From the NCBI GenBank assembly GCA_002395235.1, contig DGWK01000037.1, forward strand, positions 7,706-71,705: a stretch of 64,000 bases of DNA, given 5' to 3'. The notes under the pieces were generated by a model. The model searched no databases and was not told the origin of the DNA. It saw only the letters and a list, made by a program, of their open reading frames with translations. This DNA is from Lachnospiraceae bacterium UBA4260 (lineage in GTDB: Bacteria > Bacillota > Clostridia > Lachnospirales > Lachnospiraceae). Positions 21,801-27,526 of the stretch are shown here, piece after piece. The stretch's first letter is position 1. The number at the start of each line of letters is the position of its first letter. Made by a program: the position numbers and the translations under genes.

Positions 21801-21848
21801 TTTATTTAATCTGGTAAAGTATTCCACCATCTTATCAATCAGTTTCAT
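12882..21848 (-). CDS. Giant multidomain pilus adhesin with about eleven Cna-B repeats and LPESG signal
   Basis: 2988 residues. The ATG at 21848 follows GGGAGAG. Residues 1-48 share the basic/hydrophobic leader ending YALILPAITLD with the other two adhesins. An acidic Glu/Ala/Thr-rich linker (about 50-165) and two KFYDISF/RFFDISI modules follow. A long central region (about 600-1450) has fimbrial isopeptide-type and adhesin-type domains. Then come roughly eleven Cna-B/SpaA modules between about 1452 and 2900, each starting with patterns such as GxLxVxK and holding T-E-x-x-P-x-G-Y-like E-boxes. The end is LPESGG (about 2932), a membrane segment and a basic tail. It is probably the tip subunit of the island 2 pilus, with the repeats forming a stalk. 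The ligand is unknown. Confidence 0.92.
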   Translation of the reverse strand: MKLIDKMVEYFTRLNKKMKRWQRVVSVLSAIVVFVTTYALILPAITLDVDTASTQAGIEVASENEPDAAGTVFESTEEEEPEVTEDVADTDSSEEAVPEEEVTEASESGSGTTESSEEADTEAAHASATEAATEKAAGAVTSSAADTAESVVADTAAAASTEKAPALITEATQLTYKGKDYIVYADFDGSAQLPVGVELKVKEITKENDPEAYETYYKKALEELKDKYDENTGLSFAKFYDISFVFKGQEVEPKGNVNIKIEYKEAVEIEEETKVDTVHFDKNDADKVEIIDSDQEVTDDTKVESVEFESDKFSVYGVIGTATITTKYLTGDGETYNISVSYGPDANIPDGAELEVSEITEDSDKYTDLYAKASEAVLDGKDASVPFARFFDISIVKDGEQIQPDAPVDVKITFDETVEANKKAKFNAVHITDEATDVIDVKTEGGESEETVTVDAVKFSAEGFSIYGVTYTVDFEYTDPATGKTYYFSLGGGDSINLTDLLVTLGIKSEEEVEKFVAEEVVNVEFSNPELVKVTHKGKTLGMFGAEDWLLESLQAFDTEETLTISLKNGEKIVVKVTDAQSADISNQLQNATISGTGSSDEGSTWKIENPSGSYSIGLNFAETNASDQFPSLTGSETELQLTYQLPAGLEVHAQQGQTSFTNTTLGITAQIPWELDANGKLTFKLDNTKKDYGGKTAYEIFNSAVDAYINLNINAKWDGKTQKLEFSDKVEKDVEIGKPTPGTIKLDKNGWIDQNTGKLNYKVTIKVEGGNVDSARITDTLQNAYGIKINKDSVKISRNQWPSDVVEYTKTVNDQGMEVNFTNLTSGMEYYIEYTADVDYALLDTDHDGKVSLSPNNTVTDGETSSEKKIVENVTFSNVDKSVGQQSDLIQEGDKYYRELEWTIKVNDKRIGDLGGSSLKDHITTQTPPMEYIGKLTVERTDANGNKTTNVVDWNSLPAFDKTSGWTYNFPAGEDKSSYVFTYKTRVDVTDLKAKATVKNEAEGKYGKSGKDGQVSPGEEAGIKKEFVSTENGQSTWKITLTVPSYGLDLGLVEEQVPSVQKNGKTLYDELVSCTVDESQLAPGEHFVKQDWNPKESGFTLRFYKDAGTQHEGFQATGSERKIEITVVTKNNEEWLSDSSLTPTHVNTAKFNYMEVKASKDFAKKDIKKKVEALDQGRTTTINGKEYLRLRYELELTGVNGPVSVDDNMNINGVIYDTTPNGDYNGSLYFKYYENWNWYGSNPVTVTQNGNGATFSISDNDIPKKESGEYYGTYKLTYIVNVPFEEAQKQAAQSQDLKTKVTNTVNWDGNTRTSDYEVSYDALDKKLLNEGEITGEKRTAKYQIKVNAAGATVHGGEAYLLTDTFSDSLAVDYSSIQFSDPDAVLSYEVSGNTISIWIEDGKPLTITYNAKVLGTGKVKITNEAKTEFDDEKVEKERDIHGGSEGGGSFPLVHLMKVDGDNAKIRLEGVKFILHSTDPTEEERLKGISLEQRTFTTDAQGKVDINTDSRGYQIYFNTQYLLVEDPSTVPEHYVPLGTTYDPGITFIIDKEGKVDWDIHQYYNGYTLQVKNWKKKGDLEVSKSVVSDEEADKSKEYSFELKLYKDQAKQTIADEITGTYGDVSIEAGVGTFTLKDGEKVSIKGIPEGIFYEVKETNVPEGMTVKYDGKVTESATGQIVYNETKSAAVVNTKTMPGSLKVKKTSDYAGADKDSKVYKLAVKNSDDKYVKQDGTLSDSAVWIEFKAGEEKTWNNLIAGGYTVIEDETSAAVPGYKWSAEGTGVSVTVNEGENKEQTVSNKYVAKSGKITIPGNKTLTGRDMKAGEFTFEVKEGDKQVATGTNAAALDGVSGAITFTEIKYGPEDIGEHTYTVTETTPGEDTGVTQTGTKSYTVKVKVEDDGTDELKATITSTPTAVSFTNEYDTKTTAKIEGKKEFNGEIPENKFKVQITSTEGTPLPSPAEAVIGTNGEFAFSDIEYPLSVMADVQADAATRVKTKTFTYTVSEVLPGGVTAENPVSTDGIKYDTTSKTVIVTVTYNESTGVMSAQVSPAKADFKFENEQLGNLKLTKTLKTTDPAGDPNKEFEFTITFEGEKAEKLASSYKAVRTKGQESTDLDVAITTVDGKKTANVKLKADESVEIKNLPLGVTYTVTEKDDSDYKISSKTGDSGTISKDLSEATFENERVLGELEVTKTVQLNGQNTDLLGKEFWVAVYSDSDAKTKVAGPQKITIAADGTGKTTFSNLPVGTYYVYELTAENGTPITGATGTIDNVEYTITTDNSGASVTKAQTKGTASIVNNKTEKGTLTVNKETLYNEKPDVTVSGKTIKIGLYDADQNPVKKDGSNWVQDLVLSETGTGTVTFPELDYGTYYAYELDDDGNPVKGTTGKINGVEYTVTQETKSVALSHDQQTGEIKIINKTEEKGSLEVTKEIQVNGTKSETLDGTFEVALYKVEAPAPAEGTDADDTEEGGEAAATETLVEHKTITVTKGESTTVKFENLEVGATYKVYEVEVDGDTVAKVGDQFGQYTVTYDKQSVTIPRGTGKDVTGTKVINNIATKEVEIDKKWIDAGGSDITETIQNAEITVVLKNGDSVVTVDASGAAIAPVTLNGSETPTKWYYKWTNLPKYDSEGKEITYSASETAAKVETNKEGGGTSVIEGAVEATADTEGKLHLTNTLPKTEVKAAKEWQDENGTPMAGGAYPEGAKVTFGVFAGNGTTPVATVELNGTKGTAPAEDAAAADSAYASDAWEATFANLPKYDSTGAEITYTIKETVEFAGFENLDPDGVADGGTIHNKKSTVTLKIVKVDSENVETKLKGAEFTLQEIDGENTTITKIGDPVVKTTDENGETSFEKVKFGYYEVTETKMPESYILTGDGKFYVKVSAEGCSLLVKEAGKAPKAWSTAETQGDVISFKADVANKTATATVKNARGITLPESGGIGTTFFTWIGSMLSIFGAALLLMKNRKMLVAKSARNNYNKTSRRGGDGL

Positions 21849-21921
21849 TTCTCTCTCCCGTCATTGACTATTCCAGTCAAGCGCTTCGAAACAGTATCCG
21901 TATCAGTTTTTCTATGCTACT

Positions 21922-22647
21922 TTATTTGTTTCTGGACTTTCTGATCATTCCGAAAGCGATCAGAGCCGCGCCCGCAATTCCAAGTGTCATTACCGGCCAC
22001 CACAGCTGACCCGTCTGGGGGAGCTTGCGCGGAGGCTTATGCTTCTCCGGCGGCGGCGGAGGTGTTGTCTCCTTGTTGACCTCAACCTTCGGAGAGGCAT
22101 CTACGTCATAGACAAGTTTTCCGTCCGATGACTTGTTGGGAATGGATATAAGGAAAGGGCTGATCGTAAACTTCTCATTGCCGCTTCCCTGATAAGTCTG
22201 CACCGCAAGATACAGGCCGATCCTGAGATCAGTAAATGTCACATTTCCGTTCTCATCGATCTTCTGCTCCGCGCAGTCGGGATCAAGGCCTTTCTCGTTC
22301 GCTATTTTGCTCAGCTTTTCGGCCAGGTCCGCATTCAGTTCTTCTCCGGTTGCAGGTACTTCCCCGGCGGTAGCAAAGTTGTCCACATAGACGAACTTGA
22401 AGCCGTTTTCTGCTTTGACGTCCGCCACCTTGTAGAGTGCGATCCTGTTATCACCGCTGACAGGCTTTTTGGTCTCCGGGTCCGTGAATGTGATCGAGAT
22501 TGATCCGATACGGTCGGGATCCGGCATTTCGTTCTCTGAAGCTGCTGCAGAGAGTGAGCTGAACGGTGCTGTCAGGCACATGGTCAGCGCCAGCGCTGCG
22601 GCGGCGATTCCTTTCATTTTCCTTACAATAGATATTCTTTTATGCAT
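21922..22647 (-). CDS. Minor pilin / pilus anchor with LPQTG signal, island 2
   Basis: 241 residues. A Sec signal (MKGIAAAALALTMCLTAPFS) is followed by one pilin-like domain of about 150 residues (ISITFTDPETKKPVSGDNRIALYKVADV ... LRIGLYLAVQTYQG in sequence order). A proline-rich linker (TPPPPPEKHKPPRK), LPQTG, a transmembrane helix and RKSRNK complete it. The proline-rich linker before the sorting signal is typical of basal pilins that cross the wall and anchor the fibre. It overlaps the upstream sortase gene by 8 bp, indicating translational coupling. Confidence 0.88.
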   Translation of the reverse strand: MHKRISIVRKMKGIAAAALALTMCLTAPFSSLSAAASENEMPDPDRIGSISITFTDPETKKPVSGDNRIALYKVADVKAENGFKFVYVDNFATAGEVPATGEELNADLAEKLSKIANEKGLDPDCAEQKIDENGNVTFTDLRIGLYLAVQTYQGSGNEKFTISPFLISIPNKSSDGKLVYDVDASPKVEVNKETTPPPPPEKHKPPRKLPQTGQLWWPVMTLGIAGAALIAFGMIRKSRNK

Positions 22648-23689
22648 GGTGGCTGCCCCTTTCTGCAGATTGTTTCCTTTTCTTTCGGAAGCCTCTTACG
22701 GCTTCCAGGATTCCCTCTCTGTCTTCGGTCTCAATTTCCGGTTCCGTCAGTCCGTTCTCATTTATATAGTCTTCTTTAAGACTCTTTATCTTTCGCCTTT
22801 TCACGCCGGTACTGATCAGCACATAAATTAAAAGTGCGATCAGAATCGGAATTGCCACAAACGGCGCTATATAGATCGGCTGTATCTGGATCGCGTCCGC
22901 GACGACCATTGCATTGCCGTTTATGTTCTTAATTCGGTGGCCTCTCACAAGCAGTCTGTGCGAATTAATTCCGTAAGGCGTACAAGTGATCAGCGTACAG
23001 TAATCTCTTCCATCCTCTATATCAAGATGCTCCAATTCCCAAGGTTCCACGATCCATATATGATCCACCTCATACGTGAGCGTCTCGTTCAGAACCGTCA
23101 GCGTAAAAGTATCGCCTTCCTTAAGCTGGTCCAGGTCTGTGAACAACTTGGCGGACGGCAGTCCTCTGTGTCCGGACAGCATGCAGTGGGAGCTCTCTCC
23201 GCCCACCGGCAGAGAGGATGGCTCCAGATGTCCGATGGAGATCTGAAGGACCGCGCTGTCTGTGCCGTGATAAATGGGAAGCATTACGTCGATCTTCTGG
23301 ATCTTGATGTAGCCCATAATGCCGGTTCCGCTGATGTCCAGTTCCTTCTCGTACTCTTCCTTCTCTTCGTCGGTCAGTTCCCAGTGGAGACCTCTCTCCG
23401 CGAGTCGTCTGTTATACTCCCGCGCGCTGTCCAGAATCTTCTCATAATCCTCGGCATTCATGTCCGCTACCTTTTCCGCGTAGGAGGCGACTGCCCTGGT
23501 CTGGTGGAAGGAGTTCCAGTAATCCGCGAACGAGGGATAGACCAGAAGTCCCACCCCCAGGAACAAAATCCCGAACAAAATCAGATTGACTGCTCTGGTC
23601 GATGCCCATCGAGCGATCCTCTCGGAGATCTTTTCTCTGCCCGGAGAAGACCGGTCCCTTTCAATTGTTGTCTTTATCTGTTGTTTCAT
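22640..23689 (-). CDS. Class C (pilin-polymerising) sortase, island 2
   Basis: 349 residues with an N-terminal membrane helix (about 35-52), a Class C landmark (YWNSFHQTRAVASYAEK) and a second C-terminal membrane helix (about 270-295). The catalytic triad is His174 in LSGHRGLP, Cys236 in TLITCTPYG and Arg245 in SHRLLVRGHR. It should cleave LPxTG pilins between Thr and Gly and join them to a Lys of the next subunit on the cell surface. It lies between the signal peptidase and the pilin genes it serves. The ribosome site is weak. It is a close paralogue of the sortase at 26234. Confidence 0.94.
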   Translation of the reverse strand: MKQQIKTTIERDRSSPGREKISERIARWASTRAVNLILFGILFLGVGLLVYPSFADYWNSFHQTRAVASYAEKVADMNAEDYEKILDSAREYNRRLAERGLHWELTDEEKEEYEKELDISGTGIMGYIKIQKIDVMLPIYHGTDSAVLQISIGHLEPSSLPVGGESSHCMLSGHRGLPSAKLFTDLDQLKEGDTFTLTVLNETLTYEVDHIWIVEPWELEHLDIEDGRDYCTLITCTPYGINSHRLLVRGHRIKNINGNAMVVADAIQIQPIYIAPFVAIPILIALLIYVLISTGVKRRKIKSLKEDYINENGLTEPEIETEDREGILEAVRGFRKKRKQSAERGSHHA

Positions 23690-23737
23690 TATCGATTCAT
23701 ATATGCCCTGTAATCTGTCAAAACAGTATGGTAACCG

Positions 23738-24334
23738 TTAATGCACCGCCCCGAACTGTGCGAAAGGCCAGACGCGGAACACTATTTTGCCGACGATCTG
23801 TTCCTCCGAAATGCAGCCGATCGAGGTGTTTCTCGAGTCTATAGAGACCAGTCGGTTGTCTCCCATCACGAAGATCTTGCCTTCCGGCACCTGGTAGGGA
23901 AGTTCGATGTTGGTCTCTCCATACGCTTTTTCTTCTATATAAGGTTCCTCCAGCTTGACGTTGTTGACATATACATTTCCGTCCTTGTCGATGTCCACCC
24001 ATTCTCCGGGGTTCGCGATCACGCGCTTTACCAAAATATTGTTATTATAGTAGAACGCGACCACATCTCCCGTTTTCAGGTCAGAGCTCTTGATCGATAC
24101 CACAATATCTCCGCTGTCCAATGTTCCGTTCATGGATTTTCCGTAAATCCGCAGAATCGGAAGGAGCAGGACAGCCACAAGGATGGCAACAGCCGCCACG
24201 ACGATCAGCGACAAAAATGTGCTTCGCACCGTAGCCGTGAATCTGTGGACATAGCGGTCCCTTTTAACTGCTTCCGTGAGTTCCGCCGTTCCCGGAAGAG
24301 CGGCGGCATTGTTCTTTTCCTTAACTTTTCCCAT
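23738..24334 (-). CDS. Type I signal peptidase (S26 family), island 2
   Basis: 198 residues with one membrane helix (about 38-62), Ser67 in GKSMNG, Lys103 in LVKRVIA and GDNR with SIDSR downstream. It cuts signal peptides of exported proteins at the outer membrane face. It sits 48 bp before the sortase and 46 bp after the AP2 protein in the same direction. It is near-identical in arrangement to 5687-6268. A pilus-dedicated role is inferred from context, since a general signal peptidase would be expected elsewhere in the genome. Confidence 0.93.
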   Translation of the reverse strand: MGKVKEKNNAAALPGTAELTEAVKRDRYVHRFTATVRSTFLSLIVVAAVAILVAVLLLPILRIYGKSMNGTLDSGDIVVSIKSSDLKTGDVVAFYYNNNILVKRVIANPGEWVDIDKDGNVYVNNVKLEEPYIEEKAYGETNIELPYQVPEGKIFVMGDNRLVSIDSRNTSIGCISEEQIVGKIVFRVWPFAQFGAVH

Positions 24335-24380
24335 CTGGTGTATTTGTTCCTTTATATCTGTTTTGTCATCTATACCTCGA

Positions 24381-25205
24381 TCATGCCGATCCGGTCTGCT
24401 GCTCCTGCTCCATGAGCGCCCTCACAGAACTGTGGACGGTCAGCACGCCGTTTTCCTTCGTCACTTCGAAGGAGAAAGGGTGCTGCTTCTCCCATCCGGG
24501 ATTCTTCTCTTTCTGCTCATTCCAGAAGTTATAGTCTTTCAGAAAACCGTCATGGATGATCTTCTCTGCCGCAATCCTGGCTTCCACCGCGTCTTCATAG
24601 TTGTCGAAAACGCCTATATGGAAGATTTTCTTCTTGAAGCCGATGGATACGCTGTAGCGCCCGTTCTTCTTTTTAAAGACGCCCGGGTGGCCGCTCGCAT
24701 TGTCGGACCTCTGTTTCCTTCCGTCCAACCACTCGACGCAGGTTCCGTCCACAAGATGAAGCCTGTCGTGGATCTGCTGCTGCGCAACCTCTTTGAGGCA
24801 CCCGCAGCTCCTGTTATTGCCCTTGTTGAGGCTCGCCGCCGTAACTTCGACTTCGTTTCCGCAGTCACAACGGCATCTCCAGACTACGGATCCGCCGCTT
24901 CCCGTCTTATTAACAGGAAACAAGGCAACCAATTTTCCAAATCGCTTACCTTTTAAATCCGCCGGCGGCTGGCCACACCCTATCATTTTGGTAGTTTCCA
25001 CGGCTTTCTTCCCTCTGGGGAGCAGATATCTGCAGTCCTCGCAGCTGGAGATTGTGCCCATACGCAGCTGTCTCGAGTCTGCGTGGACGATATTGCCGCA
25101 CCTGCAGCGGCACTCCCAGGTCAAGTACCTGGAATTTCCTTTTATACTTCTGATGACCGTTAAATAGCCGTATGTTTTCCCGGTCAGATCCATTTTTTTC
25201 GGCAT
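24381..25205 (-). CDS. Zinc-ribbon plus AP2-like DNA-binding protein, island 2
   Basis: 274 residues from the ATG at 25205, which aligns with the start of the island 1 homologue (MPKKMDLTG) and follows GGGGAAAG. It has two cysteine clusters instead of three. The first (CRCRCGN ... SCEDC, Cys 32/34/36/55/58) has altered spacing and probably binds zinc poorly. The second (CRCDCGN ... SCGC, 111/113/115/134/136) is intact. The AP2-like domain covers about 155-222 (GVFKKKNGRYSVSIGF, HIGVFDNYEDAVEAR), with GHPGV where the homologue has GFRGV. The acidic tail is absent. It is the first gene after the leader dyad and is inferred to regulate the pilus locus or its recombination. Confidence 0.75.
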   Translation of the reverse strand: MPKKMDLTGKTYGYLTVIRSIKGNSRYLTWECRCRCGNIVHADSRQLRMGTISSCEDCRYLLPRGKKAVETTKMIGCGQPPADLKGKRFGKLVALFPVNKTGSGGSVVWRCRCDCGNEVEVTAASLNKGNNRSCGCLKEVAQQQIHDRLHLVDGTCVEWLDGRKQRSDNASGHPGVFKKKNGRYSVSIGFKKKIFHIGVFDNYEDAVEARIAAEKIIHDGFLKDYNFWNEQKEKNPGWEKQHPFSFEVTKENGVLTVHSSVRALMEQEQQTGSA

Positions 25206-25250
25206 GTGTCTTTCCCCAAGTTGAAATAATGAAAATGTCTGACACAAAAA

Positions 25251-25312
25251 AAGCCCATTTTATAGACTGTCCAAAAGGGTATACCTTAATGGAGTAAGAA
25301 TAAAATGGGCTT
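25251..25312 (-). terminator. Leader terminator-like dyad carrying site L, island 2
   Basis: AAGCCCATTTTAT (25251-25263) and ATAAAATGGGCTT (25300-25312) are perfect 13-bp arms. Their centre, 25281.5, is exactly the centre of GTATAC (25279-25284). On the minus strand the second arm runs into TTTTTTT, so the element reads as an intrinsic terminator 46 bp before the AP2-protein start. Confidence 0.8.
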
Positions 25313-25446
25313 GATAAAGGCTATATTTCATTTTTGTGTATAAAAACAGGGAATTTAGGAGGAAAATAATACAGAAAAGTTGTGAGATTTTCGCCTTTAT
25401 GACGGGGATATTATAAAAACAGGCGGTAATTGGTTACGGCTTTATT

Positions 25447-25472
25447 GACCAAAAAAGTATACTTATTCAGAA
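25447..25472. promoter_or_regulatory. GTATAC site R, island 2 (putative recombinase site)
   Basis: CCAAAAAAGTATACTTAT matches site L (CCAAAAGGGTATACCTTA) in the same orientation, with GTATAC 178 bp apart (25279 and 25457). It lies 24 bp past the recombinase stop. The 172-bp interval is AT-rich. TATTAT at 25409-25414 faces right but lacks a good -35. Confidence 0.6.
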
Positions 25473-25485
25473 AAAAAAACAATAT

Positions 25486-26109
25486 CTAATTTGGACTCAA
25501 ATAATTTTCGTTCCTTTTTTTGCCCAAACCGTTGATCTTATTGTAGAGCGTCGACCTGGAAAACCCGCACAGCTGCGCCGCTGCTGCCACGGTAATCTCC
25601 CGTCTCTCCATTCTTCCGACGATCTCTTCGAAATTGTCGGGCACGGGCATGGCCGGTCTTCCCATATGAACGCCGCGCTTTTTGGCGGCTTCGATTCCCT
25701 CTCTCTGTCGGCTCCGGATGTTCGTCCTCTCATTCTCCGCGACGAAGGACAGAACCTGCAGGACTATATCGCTCAGAAAGGTTCCCATGAGATCCTTGCC
25801 GTTTCGCGTATCCAGAAGGGGCATGTCGATCACAACGATGTCCACGCCTTTGTCTCTGGTCAGAAAACGCCATTGATCTACGACCTCAGCGTAATTTCGA
25901 CCGAGCCGGTCAATACTTTTGATGTAGACCAGGTCGTTCCTCCGTAGTCTTTTGACCAGTTTTGCGTATGATGGTCTGTCAAAATCCTTGCCGGACTGCT
26001 TGTCCACATACACATTTCTCCGGGGAACGTCGCGTTCCTTCATGGCGATGAGCTGGCGCTCCTCATTCTGATCGTAAGAACTGACCCTCACATAACCAAA
26101 TACATTCAT
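25486..26109 (-). CDS. Small serine recombinase, island 2
   Basis: 207 residues. It has Ser10 in YVRVSS, SGKDF, IKSIDRLGRNY, AENERTNIRSRQREG, MGRPAMPVP and a C-terminal helix-turn-helix (AAAAQLCGFSRSTLYNKI). This is the Hin/Pin/resolvase layout with one catalytic and one DNA-binding domain. Island 2 has only this single recombinase, unlike islands 1 and 3. It has its own promoter at 26177-26205, overlapped by a 12-bp inverted repeat, so autoregulation is likely. GGAGGATGG precedes the ATG. The paired GTATAC sites just downstream are the probable substrate (inferred). Confidence 0.92.
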   Translation of the reverse strand: MNVFGYVRVSSYDQNEERQLIAMKERDVPRRNVYVDKQSGKDFDRPSYAKLVKRLRRNDLVYIKSIDRLGRNYAEVVDQWRFLTRDKGVDIVVIDMPLLDTRNGKDLMGTFLSDIVLQVLSFVAENERTNIRSRQREGIEAAKKRGVHMGRPAMPVPDNFEEIVGRMERREITVAAAAQLCGFSRSTLYNKINGLGKKRNENYLSPN

Positions 26110-26152
26110 TTTTATCCATCCTCCGAAAGCTCAGAGGGCAGATAAATTCTAT

Positions 26153-26205
26153 AATTCATTTGTGCGTATAAATCTGATTGTCACAAATGAATTCGTTTTT
26201 GTCAA
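26153..26205 (-). promoter_or_regulatory. Recombinase promoter overlapped by a 12-bp inverted repeat
   Basis: On the minus strand TTGACA (26200-26205), a 17-bp spacer and GACAAT (26177-26182) with an upstream TG make the promoter. AATTCATTTGTG (26153-26164) and CACAAATGAATT (26182-26193) are perfect arms 17 bp apart that flank the -10 and cover part of the spacer, a good operator candidate. Confidence 0.6.
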
Positions 26206-26233
26206 ATTTTTCTCTTTCGGAGCAGTCCGGCTG

Positions 26234-27343
26234 TCACTTGCCTTTCCTGTTGACGAACCGGCGGACCGCCTCCATGATCCTGTCCCTGCCGTCAATTTCG
26301 ATCTCAGCTTCGCTGATCCCGCGCTCTCCCAGGTACTCTTCCTTGTAGTTGCGCGTTCTCACATGCTTTGCACTGGTACTTACCAAAACATAGATGAGCA
26401 GCATGATCAGAATCGGAATCGAGATGAACGGTGCAATGAACACCGGCCGGATCTGAATGGCGTCGGCGATGACCATCGCGTTTCCGTTCAGGTTCTCGAT
26501 GCGGTGCCCCTGCACCAGCAGCCTGTGCGTATTGATGCCGTAAGGCGTACAGGTGATCAGCGTGCACAGATCCTTTCCTTCCTCAATCTGAAGATGGGTC
26601 AGATCCTTGGGTTCCACGATCCATATATGATCCACTTCATAGGTCAGCGTCTCATTGAGGATAGTCAGTGTGAAGGTATCTCCTTCCTTGAGCTTATCCA
26701 GATCGGTAAAGAGCCTCGCCGAAGGGAGTCCCCTGTGCCCCGACAGCATCGTGTGGGTGGACTCGCCTCCCACCGGAAGTGAAGAATTCTCCAGGTGTCC
26801 TATTGATGTCTGCAGAACATTCTCGCTCGTACCGTGATAAACCGGAAGCATGACGTCGATCTTCTGTATTTTGATATATCCCATGATGCCGCTGCCGTCC
26901 GGATTGAGCTCCGCCTCATAGGCCGCTCTCTCCTCATCGGACAGCTTCCACTCCATTCCGTTCTGCGCCAGCGCCGTGTTGTACTCCCGCGCGCTGTCCA
27001 GAATCTTCGCGTACTCTTCCTCATTCATATCCGCGACGGCGTCCGCATAAACCATGACCATCTTGGACTGATGGAAGGAGTTCCAGTAGTCCGCCACGGA
27101 CGGATAGGCCAAAAGACAGATCCCGATCGTCATAGTCGCCACCAGGATCAGTGTGAACAGCCGGTCCGCTGCGCTGCGCACAGCTTTCGTCTTCCCGCTT
27201 TGGGACGCCCCGCCGCTCACTCTGTCGGAAGCACTTGTATTCGGCGCTTTTCTCACTTTTCTCTTGCGCCTTCCCTCTTTGGGAAGCGCCTGCGCACTAT
27301 ATTTTGCATTCCCTGTTTCTGATTTCATTAAACGTTCTTTCAT
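26234..27343 (-). CDS. Class C sortase, island 3
   Basis: 369 residues from the ATG at 27343. A longer upstream reading would run through a GC-rich hairpin and is not credible; ATG 27328 is a second option, and neither has a strong ribosome site. The N-terminus is basic, followed by a membrane helix (LFTLILVATMTIGICLLAYP), the class C region YWNSFHQSKMVMVYADA, LSGHRGLPSARLFTDLD with the catalytic His, TLITCTPYG with the Cys and THRLLVQGHR with the Arg. A second membrane helix lies near the C-terminus. It polymerises LPxTG pilins. It is last in island 3, after the pilin, whereas the homologue in island 2 lies before the pilins. Confidence 0.93.
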   Translation of the reverse strand: MKERLMKSETGNAKYSAQALPKEGRRKRKVRKAPNTSASDRVSGGASQSGKTKAVRSAADRLFTLILVATMTIGICLLAYPSVADYWNSFHQSKMVMVYADAVADMNEEEYAKILDSAREYNTALAQNGMEWKLSDEERAAYEAELNPDGSGIMGYIKIQKIDVMLPVYHGTSENVLQTSIGHLENSSLPVGGESTHTMLSGHRGLPSARLFTDLDKLKEGDTFTLTILNETLTYEVDHIWIVEPKDLTHLQIEEGKDLCTLITCTPYGINTHRLLVQGHRIENLNGNAMVIADAIQIRPVFIAPFISIPILIMLLIYVLVSTSAKHVRTRNYKEEYLGERGISEAEIEIDGRDRIMEAVRRFVNRKGK

Positions 27344-27408
27344 GTGTATTTTACTAAGTGCACAAAATCCTCTCTCATCTGTACATTTAGGAAAATATAC
27401 ATAACTTC

Positions 27409-27453
27409 GGATCCCAGCGGGGGCCGGAGCAAGCCCCGGCCCCCTGCGGATCC
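27409..27453. terminator. GC-rich hairpin between pilin and sortase, island 3
   Basis: GGATCC-CAGCGGGGGCCGG pairs with CCGGCCCCCTGCGGATCC around a short loop. On the plus strand it is followed by TTTTTAG. In the direction of the pilus genes it lacks a T-run, so it may be a partial terminator or mRNA stabiliser that lowers sortase relative to pilin. Confidence 0.65.
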
Positions 27454-27526
27454 TTTTTAGTCTATACCTGGATAGCAATATGAAACAGGCTATCACTGCT
27501 GTCTGTTAATATGAAATGCTTCGGAA

